Positions 17,198-25,919 of a stretch of 64,000 nt of DNA are shown here, piece by piece. Made by a program: the position numbers and the translations under genes. A model generated the notes under the pieces. It saw only the letters and a list, made by a program, of their open reading frames with translations, did no database searches and was not told where the DNA came from. This stretch comes from an uncultured Prevotella sp. (lineage in GTDB: Bacteria > Bacteroidota > Bacteroidia > Bacteroidales > Bacteroidaceae): the NCBI GenBank assembly GCA_905233825.1, contig CAJOFE010000002.1:62001-126000 (forward strand). The letters are read 5' to 3'. How positions within the stretch are numbered: position 1 is the stretch's first letter; every line of letters starts with the position of its first letter.

Positions 17198-20100
17198 TGG
17201 TACCGTCGTTCATCATCTTGCGCAGGATGTTAACACCCTTCTGAGCCTTGGCAATGCGACGACCGTTGAGGTCGTAGATCTCGATGGCACGGACGCTCTG
17301 CGGAATAGTTGTAGTGACATCAATGCCCGAGAGCACTTCCTCGTAGGCCTTGCCATAGTCGAAGTTCTTGGCAGCACCAGTCATAACTACACGTACTTCA
17401 TTGAAGAAGGTGTGCGACGATGAGCCGGCATTGGCACCAATGGTCAAGAAGCCGTCAGCTACTGCAATACCACTGAGCGTAAGGCAACCATTGCCATTAG
17501 GAGTAGCGAAGGGGAACGACTGACCAATATTACCGATTTCGGTCATGGCAGCGAACTCCTCTTCCTCACCTTCAGCAGCAACAGGGGTAGCAGAGGTCTT
17601 AGCGTAGATGAAGCTTCCGGCTAAGTTGGCTTCATCATCACCCATGCGCTCACCAAAGCCCATACGGATGGTATAGACACCTGCAGGCAGGTCTTCGATG
17701 GTCTGCTCGACACGATAGCTGCTGCCCCATGTCTGGAACATGACATCAACTGCGAGTTCCTCGTTTTCACCTGTGTGACCCCAACCGACGGTCAGACCGG
17801 GACGACCAAAGCCCTCGGGAGTTATCCAGCCAGGAACATTCTCCTCAGTGAAGCTCATATTAGCCTGTTGCTTGTAGGTGTTGGGATTCTTTACAAACAC
17901 GGTCATGTCGTAGCTCTCGGTTATAGGCTCATCGGTGGCAGGATCAACATCACCGGTAGCATAGAAAAGATCGTTACCATCCTTCAGCTGACCATAGATC
18001 TCAAGCTTCATGCGGTTCTTAATGGCTTCAGCGATGGCATCGTCATCGGTCAGGGCATTGTCGGCGAGAACAATGACTTCCTCGTTCTCATCGACACCCA
18101 GTTTCTTCAGAGCTTCAACGCCAAGACGAAGACGATCGACGAGCACTGCCACGCCAGTGGCCTTGCCACCATTAGCATTCTCAGGAGCTGATGGGCCGGT
18201 GGTGAAGAGCAGGGCAGCCTTATCGACGGTAGCCGTCATGTCGGCAATGGCAGCAGTGAGCTGGTCGTCATCCTTAACAGGATTGGCAATGTAGGTCACA
18301 TTACCCTCGTCGTCAGTACCAGTAGTAGCATACTGATTGGCCTGAGTCTTAATCTGAGCATAGAGTTCTGTCTTAGCAAACTTGTTTTCGGCATTCTCAA
18401 CAATAAGTTGCATAGCAGTCTTGGCCAGCTTATCGAAATTGTCGCAGAGTGCGCGGTGATCGTTCAGAGCCTGTGCAGCTGCATCGAGAGCAGCGGCAGC
18501 TTTCTTGAAGACAGAGGGGTTAGTGTAGGTAGGAGCCTCGGCCTCGTACTTCGTGATAGCAGCTACGAGAGCATCGAAGGTAGCACCATTGTAACGATCG
18601 TCACTATTGGCGTCGCGCACGGCCTTAGCATTAGCAATGGCGTTCTGCAGCAGCTGGGTCTCTTCAATACCAATCTGGTTGGGAATATAGGTGACACGAG
18701 GACCACCGAGCACAACTTCGCACATGCCATTAGCCAGATCACCATTCAGGTTGGCAGCAGGCGTCCACTTCACACGATAGTTGTCATTGTACTCAGGAAT
18801 GAAAGGATAATCAACGGCCAGTGAGCCAGAGATAACCATGCTGGCATCGTGTGCATCGGTCGAAGCATTCGTACCTCTGCCCAGATTGGCATCGACGCGG
18901 CTATAGATCACCTCGTCATTGGAGTTGAGAATCTCGAACTTCATGTAGGTCTGAGCAGCCTTCCAGTTCACAGCGTTATAGTGGATGTTGTACTTCTTGC
19001 CAGCCTCCAGCGGCAGGGTATAGCCATCCATGTTACCGTACTCGGTGATGCACATGTCGGGAGTGGTATTGTTGGTACGGGTATAGAAGCCACGGTTGAA
19101 GTCGCCACCATCGGCATACACCTTCATGTTAGCACCAGATCCGTAGGTCTCACCAAACATACGCTGTCCACCATCATAAACGACATACCATCCCTCGGGA
19201 ATTTCGCCCTGACCTGTAGCTGAGAAGTAATCAGGCATCATTTCCTTAGGCACATCATTCGGGTCGTACTCTACCTTACCCACAAAGAACTTGATGATGT
19301 ATGGCTCCCAGTCTGATTCATCCAAAGGCAGCTCAGCCAAAATCTTTTCAACCTTCAAGGTATATTCGCCAGTAGGCAGGTCATCGCCACTACGCACCAG
19401 CGTAATCTCAGAAGCATAGCCATCAGCAGGCTGCACCTTGAGAGCCTTGCCATTCAGGGTAGCCACGATCTTCGAGCAGTTAGCATTCTTGTCAAGGAAG
19501 AGTTTGAACTCCTTGATGCTATTGGGCAAGTTGAAGGAACCTTCCTCGGGATCGGAAGAAAGCACAGTGGGTCTCACGAACATATATGAATATGCATCGT
19601 CTTCCAAAGCAATATCCGAATTGAAGACTGCAGCAGTTGTGAAGTTCTTGATATCACCGCCAGGGCCAGAAGTATATATCAGGTGGTAGGCAGCATCAGC
19701 AGGATTGGTGAGCGTGACTTCAATCAAAGCGTCGTCATCCATTCCGTCCTCAGTAAAGATGTAGAAGCGGCCATCGGGGAATCCCTCAACAGTCAGCAGT
19801 TCCATCTCCTCACCATCAGAGGTAACCTTCACCATGTCGTTGGGGAAAAGGAGACGAGGCTTGCCACAAGCTTCAACCAGAGCAGGAATATTGGTATCGA
19901 AACCAAAGTCAACCAAAATGACATCCTGAGCAAACTCAATTGTGGTACCATACTTATAGACCTCGAACTTGATGTTGTCGAAGTAATAATTGTTGGCAGT
20001 AGGATGAGAATCATCGTTCAGGTTGAAGGCAACCGAGAGGAACTTCTTCGATTCGGTTGACTGCTGTGCAGTCACTTCACCTTCCTTGGTATAGGTCTGC

Positions 20101-21011
20101 CAGTCGTTGGTGAATTGAATCTTGCCAAACAAGTCATAGTGGATATAGTCGCTGGGCTCATTGTGAGCCTGAGTGTCGGCACCGGCATCCTCATCGGCAC
20201 GGTAGTCGAACGAAACGCGATACTTCGTTCCTGCAGGAACCTCCTCATTGAAGCGGAACCAGAACTGGTTGTCCCAAGGATTTTTTACCTTATCGGTAGT
20301 GGCCACCAGGATACCACGGCTGCCACCATTACCAACACCATCGGTAATCTCGGAATTCAGGACTGCGCCATCAGCAATCTTGGTGAAGAAGCTGCTGTTG
20401 TCATCGCCTTCCATATCGCTGTTGTTAATCAGATTGACCCAGCCCACCTGCTGAGAAGCTTCTGCTTTCTCCACCTCAATGCTATAGACAATTGCCTGGG
20501 TGTTCCATGCAGAACCCTTGATAGAATGGAAGTGAACAAATCCCCACTCTTTGCCAATCTTGGTCAGGTCAATAACATAAGTTCCATCGTTTTCAACAGT
20601 GTAGTAATCTTCTGCCCAAGTACCACCATTTGGCAGGACGAGGCAAGCTGCAGCACTCTTGTCGGCATTGAACTGGCCATTGTCGGCAGTACGGTTGATG
20701 AAGATACGGGGGTTAGAATCATTAAGATTGCCATCAGCATCAGCACCAGCCATCTTCACGTACATTTTTGAATAGCTTCCCAGATCGACCCAAGCATTAC
20801 AGTTTGTGTCACCAATAGGACAACCATTTACTTCGTCAATCAGGAAGTTTCCTGCATAAACACCGGTTTCGTTGGCATCAACTCCCCAGCCGTCATAGTT
20901 GTGGAACGTGAAGTGTTCCGCATCAAACGGAATACGTTCACCTGCACTTACATTCATCACGCCGAATGCTGAGAGCATCAGCGCAACAAGCATTAAGTAA
21001 GTTTTTCTCAT
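17169..21011 (-). CDS. Large secreted multi-module glycan-binding-like protein, T9SS-type tail
   Basis: 1280 residues, no catalytic domain recognised. Signal peptide MRKTYLMLVALMLSAFGVMNVSA. Modules seen: beta-sandwich about 25-190; CBM4/9-like jelly roll about 195-350 (WVNLINNSDMEG, FRFNEEVPAGTKYRVSFDYRA, NYYFDNIKFEVY); Ig-like domain about 480-585 (SSDPEEGSFNLPNSIKEFKLFLD); another sandwich about 600-760; FIVAR-like helical segments about 770-930 (ATFDALVAAITKYEAEAP); sandwich about 1020-1235; tail IEIYDLNGRRIAKAQKGVNILRK. It has its own TAACTTTG promoter and lies between the HTCS regulator and the enzyme operon. A cell-surface binding or adhesion role is inferred from the module types; no function can be named. 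Confidence 0.8.
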   Translation of the reverse strand: MRKTYLMLVALMLSAFGVMNVSAGERIPFDAEHFTFHNYDGWGVDANETGVYAGNFLIDEVNGCPIGDTNCNAWVDLGSYSKMYVKMAGADADGNLNDSNPRIFINRTADNGQFNADKSAAACLVLPNGGTWAEDYYTVENDGTYVIDLTKIGKEWGFVHFHSIKGSAWNTQAIVYSIEVEKAEASQQVGWVNLINNSDMEGDDNSSFFTKIADGAVLNSEITDGVGNGGSRGILVATTDKVKNPWDNQFWFRFNEEVPAGTKYRVSFDYRADEDAGADTQAHNEPSDYIHYDLFGKIQFTNDWQTYTKEGEVTAQQSTESKKFLSVAFNLNDDSHPTANNYYFDNIKFEVYKYGTTIEFAQDVILVDFGFDTNIPALVEACGKPRLLFPNDMVKVTSDGEEMELLTVEGFPDGRFYIFTEDGMDDDALIEVTLTNPADAAYHLIYTSGPGGDIKNFTTAAVFNSDIALEDDAYSYMFVRPTVLSSDPEEGSFNLPNSIKEFKLFLDKNANCSKIVATLNGKALKVQPADGYASEITLVRSGDDLPTGEYTLKVEKILAELPLDESDWEPYIIKFFVGKVEYDPNDVPKEMMPDYFSATGQGEIPEGWYVVYDGGQRMFGETYGSGANMKVYADGGDFNRGFYTRTNNTTPDMCITEYGNMDGYTLPLEAGKKYNIHYNAVNWKAAQTYMKFEILNSNDEVIYSRVDANLGRGTNASTDAHDASMVISGSLAVDYPFIPEYNDNYRVKWTPAANLNGDLANGMCEVVLGGPRVTYIPNQIGIEETQLLQNAIANAKAVRDANSDDRYNGATFDALVAAITKYEAEAPTYTNPSVFKKAAAALDAAAQALNDHRALCDNFDKLAKTAMQLIVENAENKFAKTELYAQIKTQANQYATTGTDDEGNVTYIANPVKDDDQLTAAIADMTATVDKAALLFTTGPSAPENANGGKATGVAVLVDRLRLGVEALKKLGVDENEEVIVLADNALTDDDAIAEAIKNRMKLEIYGQLKDGNDLFYATGDVDPATDEPITESYDMTVFVKNPNTYKQQANMSFTEENVPGWITPEGFGRPGLTVGWGHTGENEELAVDVMFQTWGSSYRVEQTIEDLPAGVYTIRMGFGERMGDDEANLAGSFIYAKTSATPVAAEGEEEEFAAMTEIGNIGQSFPFATPNGNGCLTLSGIAVADGFLTIGANAGSSSHTFFNEVRVVMTGAAKNFDYGKAYEEVLSGIDVTTTIPQSVRAIEIYDLNGRRIAKAQKGVNILRKMMNDGTIVIEKVLVK

Positions 21012-21063
21012 GTTGTTAATTAATTATTAGTTAATAAAAAAATTGGTTTTCAGATTTTGGGTG

Positions 21064-21071
21064 CAAAGTTA
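21064..21071 (-). promoter_or_regulatory. Bacteroidota -7 promoter box (TAACTTTG)
   Basis: CAAAGTTA on the plus strand, 53 bp before the ATG of the 1280-residue protein. It lies in the 136-bp gap after the HTCS stop codon, so this gene probably has its own transcript. Confidence 0.55.
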
Positions 21072-21147
21072 AAGCCATTCGGCGAAAAGGGCTTTAACTT
21101 ATGTTTCGTATGTTTTCAAATTTGTTCCCGAACCGCAAATAGGGCTA

Positions 21148-24100
21148 TTATTTGTGTTCCACATACTCAGATGGCGACACGCCGAAGTGCTTTCGGAACA
21201 CGGTAGAGAAGTGTGCCAGATTCGAGAATCCGACGATGTAGGCCACCTGCGTGACATTGACTTTCTGCTCTTTCAGCAGGCGTGCTGCCTGCTCCAAACG
21301 GATGTTGCGGATGAACTCGCTAGTAGATAGTCCTGTCATCTCACGCATCTTACGGTGCAGCTGGGTACGGCTGATGCCCACCTCATGACAAAGCACCTCC
21401 ACATTGAAATCGCTGTCGCCGATATTCTTGTTCATTACCTTCATAATGCGCTCCATGAGCTGCTCGTCGTTGCCTTTCACTTCGAGTTGCTCTAATCGCT
21501 CGGCCTGACGCTGGGCGCCACTATACTTCCCTTTCAGACGCAGACGACTTTGTATCAGGTTGTTGATGACCATGTGCAATTCCTCCATATCGAAGGGCTT
21601 GGCGAGGAAGGCATCGGCACCACGCTCCAGGCCTTCCAGACGGTTGGCCACGTCGGCTTTCGACGTAAGCATGATGACGGGCAGATGGCTCAAATTCAGG
21701 TTGGTCTTAATCATGCGCAGCAACGTAAAGCCGTCCATCTCGGGCATCATCACGTCGGACACCACGATATCATACTCGTTCTGCAACAGCTCCTTCATGG
21801 CTTCCTTGCCATTGGAACAGATGCCAAACTTGTAGTAGCGTCCTAACTCCTGTGAGATATAATTGCCTATTTCCTGGTCATCATCAACGATGAGCACACG
21901 ATGTTTACTGGAAGCTCCAGGCACAGCCGATGCTGACTGCCCTGCCGATATGGAAGTGCCCTTCGTGGCCATCTGGCTGCCTTTTTCCATCTCGGCAGTC
22001 TCCGGATGGCCGTTCCTAAGCGGCAGGGTAACGGTGAACAACGATCCCCGTACATCAGTACGGTTGGAGGCCTCGATAGTGCCATGATGCATATCGACAA
22101 TCATCTTACAGAGGTTCAGGCCGATGCCCGTACCGTCAATGTGTAGGCGCTGCGAGTTGTTGCCCTGATAAAAACGGTCAAAGATATGCTTTAGGTTGTC
22201 ATTGTCGAGACCTGCACCGTTGTCCTGCACCTGAAGCGTGAAGGAAGCGTCGGAGAGAGTAGCCAGCCTGACTACCACCTCACCACCATCGTAGCTGTAC
22301 TTAAAGGCGTTCGAAAGCAGGTTGCTTACCACCTTGTCGAATTGTGTACGGTCGATCCACGCATCGAGTTTATCCAAACCTTCGTGCTGGAAGCTGAAGT
22401 TGATATTGCGCTCCTGGGCGTTGAACTCGTACATCTTACAAATACCACTTACAAACTGCACCATATCGGTCTGCTGACAATGAAGGTGCATCTGCTGCTT
22501 GTCAATCTTGCGCACGTCCAAAATCTGATTCACCAAAGTGAGGATGCGTTGGGAATTGCGCTCTATCGTATCGACAGCAGCACTCTTCTCCAGCTTCTTC
22601 AATGCCGAGAGGATGATGGTAAGCGGCGACCGAATGTCGTGGGTAGCATTGATGAGAAACTTCATTTTCTCCTCGTTCAGCTGCTGGTTCGTATGGCGGC
22701 GATAGCTCCACAGCAGGAAACCCACTAAGCCAAGCAAGGCCAACAGGTAGATAATATAGGCCAGCGTGGTGCGATACCAAGGAGGAGTCACTTCAATGGT
22801 GATAGTCTTGGTTTTAGAGTAGATGCCAGCCAGCAGGGCGCGTACCTCAATGGTGTAGGTGCCTGGCTGCAGATGGCTCAGCAGGATGGCATTCTGACCT
22901 TCAGGATTCTGGGTCCACTCTCCTCCTCCAATGCGATACTCGTAGATGATGTTGGCGGGCTTGTTGAAGTTCATCAGCGAGAACTCTAATTGCACGGCAT
23001 TCTCTAAATAGGACACACGCAGGCGGTCGGCCTCCATGAGAGGCACTTCAACCACTTGCGAGCCGCTAGACTCCGTATCTACATTTACCGAGTGCCCAGC
23101 TAAGAAACAGGCCGTCAGCTGTACGTCGGGCAACTCCGTGTTGTCATCTACAATATCGCTGGCACGGAACATCGTGATGCCGCTATTCGTAGCGAAGTAG
23201 ATGACGTCGTCGCTGGTATGCAGGCCCACATTGTTGATATATTCCTTCGAAGTCAGGCCGTCGCCGCTGATATGGCCGATGAAACGGTCCTTATCCTTGT
23301 CAAACTGCCATAGTCCCATAGGCGTGGAGCACCAGATGTCGCCATTGCGCGCCTCTACGATACAGCCCACCAGTTTGTCTTTTAGGGAGTCGCCGCCTTG
23401 GAAAGGCTCGGCATCCTTCTGCCCCTGACGATACACATAGAGGCCCTGATCAGTACCGATGAGAATATCGCCGGTAGCGGTCTCGCAAAGCGAATAGCAC
23501 AGCACATTGTTCAGCAACTGGTGCCAGCCTAACGAACGGAAACTGTCGGCCTTGGGGTCATAGCACGACACACCGCACGACGTGGCGACCCAGATGAGCC
23601 CCTGCGTATCGGGCATGATGGCCATCACCCAGTCGTTACATAGCCATCCACGCACAGAGTCGCGCTGCTGTGAGTTGAGATTACGCAGCTCTCCCGTCAC
23701 GATGTTATAAATACAGAAACCACGTGAGAAAGTGCTGATATAAATATTGTCGCTACCGTCGCTGGTCACATAATTGAACTTGTTGCAATTGAAAGTCACC
23801 TTCTGCTCCGAACGCCCAGTCACAGGGTCGTAAGAATAAAGGCCTTTGTCAGTACCCACCCAGTAACGACGATTGTAGTCACAGTAAATGACTTCAGGAT
23901 TAGGAGGACAGGCAGGATGACTCACAACGCGCCCCTGACAGTCGAAGCCATAGATGCCGTTGCCCTGTTCCGCTACCCAAATCATGCCGCCATCGCCCTC
24001 GCATACCGACGAGACCGTAGTGCCCAAATTGAAGCCCTGCCCTGCAAAATTCCACGAATGGAACTGGGGTGGCCTACGATGCAATAGTAGCAACCCCTTC

Positions 24101-25044
24101 GACTGGCAGCCTACCCAAAGGTTACCATTGCGGTCTTCCATCACATCCCACACCTTCGCCGTATTCAGATCGACGTCTCTGGCAGCACACTCCACCTGCT
24201 CCAGGCGATTACTACCCCGTGCCAAACGTAGAAGACCATTACCACGTGTACCTATATAAATATCGCCCAAATGGTCTTTGAAAGCACATCGAAGAATCTG
24301 CTCGCCTCCACTGACAGAGGGAATCTCAATGCCAGCAGACACCAATCGCTCCCCATCGTACTTACAGATACCATGAATACAGATGAACAACAATTCTCCG
24401 TCGCGCTCTAACATCTGCTCCAAGTCACCAACAGGCGAGGTCATCGTCGCAATATTTCCTGCAGGAGTACGCATCGTCAGCGTACCATGATAACCACTTT
24501 TCCAAAAACGTCCCCTACTGTCACGATACACCCTACTGAAATAATTGTCCTCTTCAGGTGTGGTATAGCCTTCTTCCAGACGTTCTAACTGCCCCTCACC
24601 TTTCACACGGTAAAGGCCGTATCCAGCAGTACCTAACACGATAGTACCATCGTCCCATTGGTCAAACGAAGAGACACGGGGCTTATGACCATTACCAAAG
24701 TCATAGTGTACGAACTTGTCGGTAGCATAGTCATAGCAGTCTAAACCTTTCGTTGTGCCCACCCACAAGCGGCCTTCCCTATCGCAAAACATGCTCGACA
24801 CCGCATTGTCAACCAACGAAGTGGAATCATCGTCATGATGCAGATAAGTCGTGAAACGATAGCCATCGAACTTATTCAAACCATATTCGGTTCCAATCCA
24901 AATAAAGCCATACTTGTCCTGACAGAGCTTATTGATAAGTCCACTGGAGAACTGGTCGGAAGGAAAGAGATGTCCCAATTGCGCCCTGGCTGCTGAGCAC
25001 ATCAGGGCAAATGAAACAAATAGAAAAACAAAATGTCGTTTCAT
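21148..25044 (-). CDS. Hybrid two-component system (HTCS) regulator
   Basis: 1298-residue membrane regulator typical of Bacteroidota glycan loci. Signal peptide MKRHFVFLFVSFALMCSAARA; periplasmic sensor of two-component propeller repeats (LCQDKYGFIWIGTEYGLN, DREGRLWVGTTKGLD, about 30-640) and a Y_Y_Y domain (about 645-745). A membrane span lies near 756-778. Histidine kinase: phospho-His near 801 (INATHDIRSPL), ATPase motifs NLLSNAFKYS, DNGAGLD, GTGIGLNL. Receiver domain with phospho-Asp near 1093 (VVSDVMMPEMDG). AraC-type DNA-binding domain about 1205-1298 (VGFSNLAHFSTVFRKHFGVSPSEY). It senses an oligosaccharide in the periplasm and activates SusCD and enzyme promoters; no partner regulator gene is present. 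Promoter box at 25,109-25,116. Confidence 0.95.
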   Translation of the reverse strand: MKRHFVFLFVSFALMCSAARAQLGHLFPSDQFSSGLINKLCQDKYGFIWIGTEYGLNKFDGYRFTTYLHHDDDSTSLVDNAVSSMFCDREGRLWVGTTKGLDCYDYATDKFVHYDFGNGHKPRVSSFDQWDDGTIVLGTAGYGLYRVKGEGQLERLEEGYTTPEEDNYFSRVYRDSRGRFWKSGYHGTLTMRTPAGNIATMTSPVGDLEQMLERDGELLFICIHGICKYDGERLVSAGIEIPSVSGGEQILRCAFKDHLGDIYIGTRGNGLLRLARGSNRLEQVECAARDVDLNTAKVWDVMEDRNGNLWVGCQSKGLLLLHRRPPQFHSWNFAGQGFNLGTTVSSVCEGDGGMIWVAEQGNGIYGFDCQGRVVSHPACPPNPEVIYCDYNRRYWVGTDKGLYSYDPVTGRSEQKVTFNCNKFNYVTSDGSDNIYISTFSRGFCIYNIVTGELRNLNSQQRDSVRGWLCNDWVMAIMPDTQGLIWVATSCGVSCYDPKADSFRSLGWHQLLNNVLCYSLCETATGDILIGTDQGLYVYRQGQKDAEPFQGGDSLKDKLVGCIVEARNGDIWCSTPMGLWQFDKDKDRFIGHISGDGLTSKEYINNVGLHTSDDVIYFATNSGITMFRASDIVDDNTELPDVQLTACFLAGHSVNVDTESSGSQVVEVPLMEADRLRVSYLENAVQLEFSLMNFNKPANIIYEYRIGGGEWTQNPEGQNAILLSHLQPGTYTIEVRALLAGIYSKTKTITIEVTPPWYRTTLAYIIYLLALLGLVGFLLWSYRRHTNQQLNEEKMKFLINATHDIRSPLTIILSALKKLEKSAAVDTIERNSQRILTLVNQILDVRKIDKQQMHLHCQQTDMVQFVSGICKMYEFNAQERNINFSFQHEGLDKLDAWIDRTQFDKVVSNLLSNAFKYSYDGGEVVVRLATLSDASFTLQVQDNGAGLDNDNLKHIFDRFYQGNNSQRLHIDGTGIGLNLCKMIVDMHHGTIEASNRTDVRGSLFTVTLPLRNGHPETAEMEKGSQMATKGTSISAGQSASAVPGASSKHRVLIVDDDQEIGNYISQELGRYYKFGICSNGKEAMKELLQNEYDIVVSDVMMPEMDGFTLLRMIKTNLNLSHLPVIMLTSKADVANRLEGLERGADAFLAKPFDMEELHMVINNLIQSRLRLKGKYSGAQRQAERLEQLEVKGNDEQLMERIMKVMNKNIGDSDFNVEVLCHEVGISRTQLHRKMREMTGLSTSEFIRNIRLEQAARLLKEQKVNVTQVAYIVGFSNLAHFSTVFRKHFGVSPSEYVEHK
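25010..25033. repeat. Near-direct repeat copy 1 (HTCS start codons)
   Basis: AATGAAACAAA(T)AGAAAAACAAA recurs at 25,179-25,202 with one early C/T change. This copy encodes part of the HTCS signal peptide (VFLFVSF); the other lies upstream of the HTCS promoter. Confidence 0.55.
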
Positions 25045-25108
25045 TGTTAGGTAAGAAGTTGTCGTTATCGCTTTATTAATGCGGTTCCAGCTTTAATGAT
25101 TGTGCGTG

Positions 25109-25116
25109 CAAAGGTA
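25109..25116 (-). promoter_or_regulatory. Bacteroidota -7 promoter box (TACCTTTG) of the HTCS gene
   Basis: CAAAGGTA on the plus strand, 65 bp upstream of the HTCS ATG. No matching -33 TTTG was found. Confidence 0.6.
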
Positions 25117-25178
25117 CAATTAATATCCTATCTACACTTTTCTATATGTTTCATTTGTTTTTCAATATGTTTCAACAC

Positions 25179-25202
25179 AATGAAACAAACAGAAAAACAA
25201 AG
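25179..25202. repeat. Near-direct repeat copy 2 upstream of the HTCS promoter
   Basis: AATGAAACAAACAGAAAAAC repeats the plus-strand sequence found over the HTCS signal-peptide codons at 25,010. Confidence 0.5.
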
Positions 25203-25314
25203 GACACAAGAAGAAAAACTGCACAAGAAAGTATGGATTGATGCAAAACACGGAATGACGAACAAAAAGATGATTCTATCACCCGTACATCCGTGTTTAA
25301 GCACAAAAAGAAGA

Positions 25315-25344
25315 CAGCCACCTATATTCTCATACGGGTGGCTG
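25315..25344 (-). terminator. Probable terminator of the SusCD operon
   Basis: CAGCCACC (25,315-25,322) pairs with GGTGGCTG (25,337-25,344). On the minus strand it is followed by TCTTCTTTTTG. It lies about 575 bp after the last gene of the operon and before the HTCS promoter. Confidence 0.5.
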
Positions 25345-25360
25345 CCACGATAGTTTTACC

Positions 25361-25393
25361 ATAACTAACGATAACTAACTACTAACTAATAAC
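25361..25393. repeat. Low-complexity intergenic repeat (ATAACTAAC-type)
   Basis: ATAACTAACG, ATAACTAACT, ACTAACTAAT, AAC in tandem. No gene nearby on either side within 300 bp. Confidence 0.5.
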
Positions 25394-25565
25394 CTTTCTG
25401 TGTATGCATTTCTTATGAAGAAAATCTCTATTTTCCTTTTCACGTTGCAAAGATACGCACTTTTCCGGAAACCATCCTATATCCCATGTTTCGCATACTT
25501 CGTCATTTGTAAACGCCCACAAAAATGTTTCACGAGATATAGCTACATGTTTCAAATCATGAGGA

Positions 25566-25738
25566 GATGCGTCCAAAAATGATTTAGGAGGCTCCTTGTT
25601 TCGTTTTGGAGCGTTCTTGTTACCACCGAGCGACGTCCTAAAAAACAAATGCCGTTTTCAACCCAAAGAAACGGCATCTTTAAGGCTTGGAAGTGGCATT
25701 TCCAAGGGCTCTAAATGCCATTTCTTTTAGTCGGCTGT
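25566..25738. repeat. 21/22-bp tandem array, locus 2 (type A then type B units)
   Basis: Eight contiguous units. Type A starts at 25,566, 25,587, 25,608 (21 bp) and 25,629 (22 bp), with heads such as GATGCGTCC, GGAGGCTCC, GGAGCGTTC. Type B starts at 25,651, 25,673, 25,695 and 25,717 (22 bp), with heads GCCGTTTTC, GGCATCTTT, GGCATTTCC, GCCATTTCT and ends such as GAAAC. Both types recur together near 61,425-61,679. The array lies 3' of susD. Confidence 0.75.
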
Positions 25739-25747
25739 CGCCTTTGT

Positions 25748-25768
25748 AAAAGCGGCAGAGCCGAGCGC
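25748..25768. repeat. Dispersed element AAAAGCGGC(A/G)-type, copy 1
   Basis: 21 bp matching 62,863-62,883 at 20 of 21 positions. It contains the small palindrome CGGCaGAGCCG. Both copies are intergenic. Confidence 0.6.
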
Positions 25769-25919
25769 TTTGCCTCAAAAGGGGTATTTCTTAGAAAACA
25801 ACAACACAATATCACACCTTAACCACCTGATTATCAACATAGATACCAAACAAAAAGGGTAAAAAACACGCAAGGTGCCCTTTACCCTTCTACTCATTTA
25901 TCTTATTAACCCTTTTATC

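Larger units (their letters stand above)
25117..25919. other. Gene-free 0.8-kb region between susD and the HTCS gene
   Basis: No convincing gene. In order it holds an AT-rich segment with GTTTCATTTGTTTTTC and its partial inverted repeat (25,148-25,202); a minus-strand terminator hairpin (25,315-25,344); a low-complexity ATAACTAAC-type repeat (25,361-25,393); the combined 21/22-bp array (25,566-25,738); a short dispersed element AAAAGCGGCAGAGCCGAGCGC (25,748-25,768); then AT-rich DNA up to the susD stop. Open frames of 60-88 codons here have no recognisable features. The terminator position implies a 3' untranslated region of roughly 575 nt on the SusCD transcript that would include the array. 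Confidence 0.6.

Noticed and set aside
21110..21150. Terminator hairpin at the HTCS stop (GAACaCAAATA / TATTTGcGGTTC)
   Set aside because: The stem is interrupted and no T-run follows; too weak to list as a feature.
25096..25353. 85-codon plus-strand frame upstream of the HTCS gene
   Set aside because: It crosses the HTCS promoter, a repeat and a terminator hairpin, and has no protein-like features.
25382..25648. 88-codon minus-strand frame in the susD-HTCS gap
   Set aside because: It is made of array DNA and AT-rich spacer; no start context and no domain.
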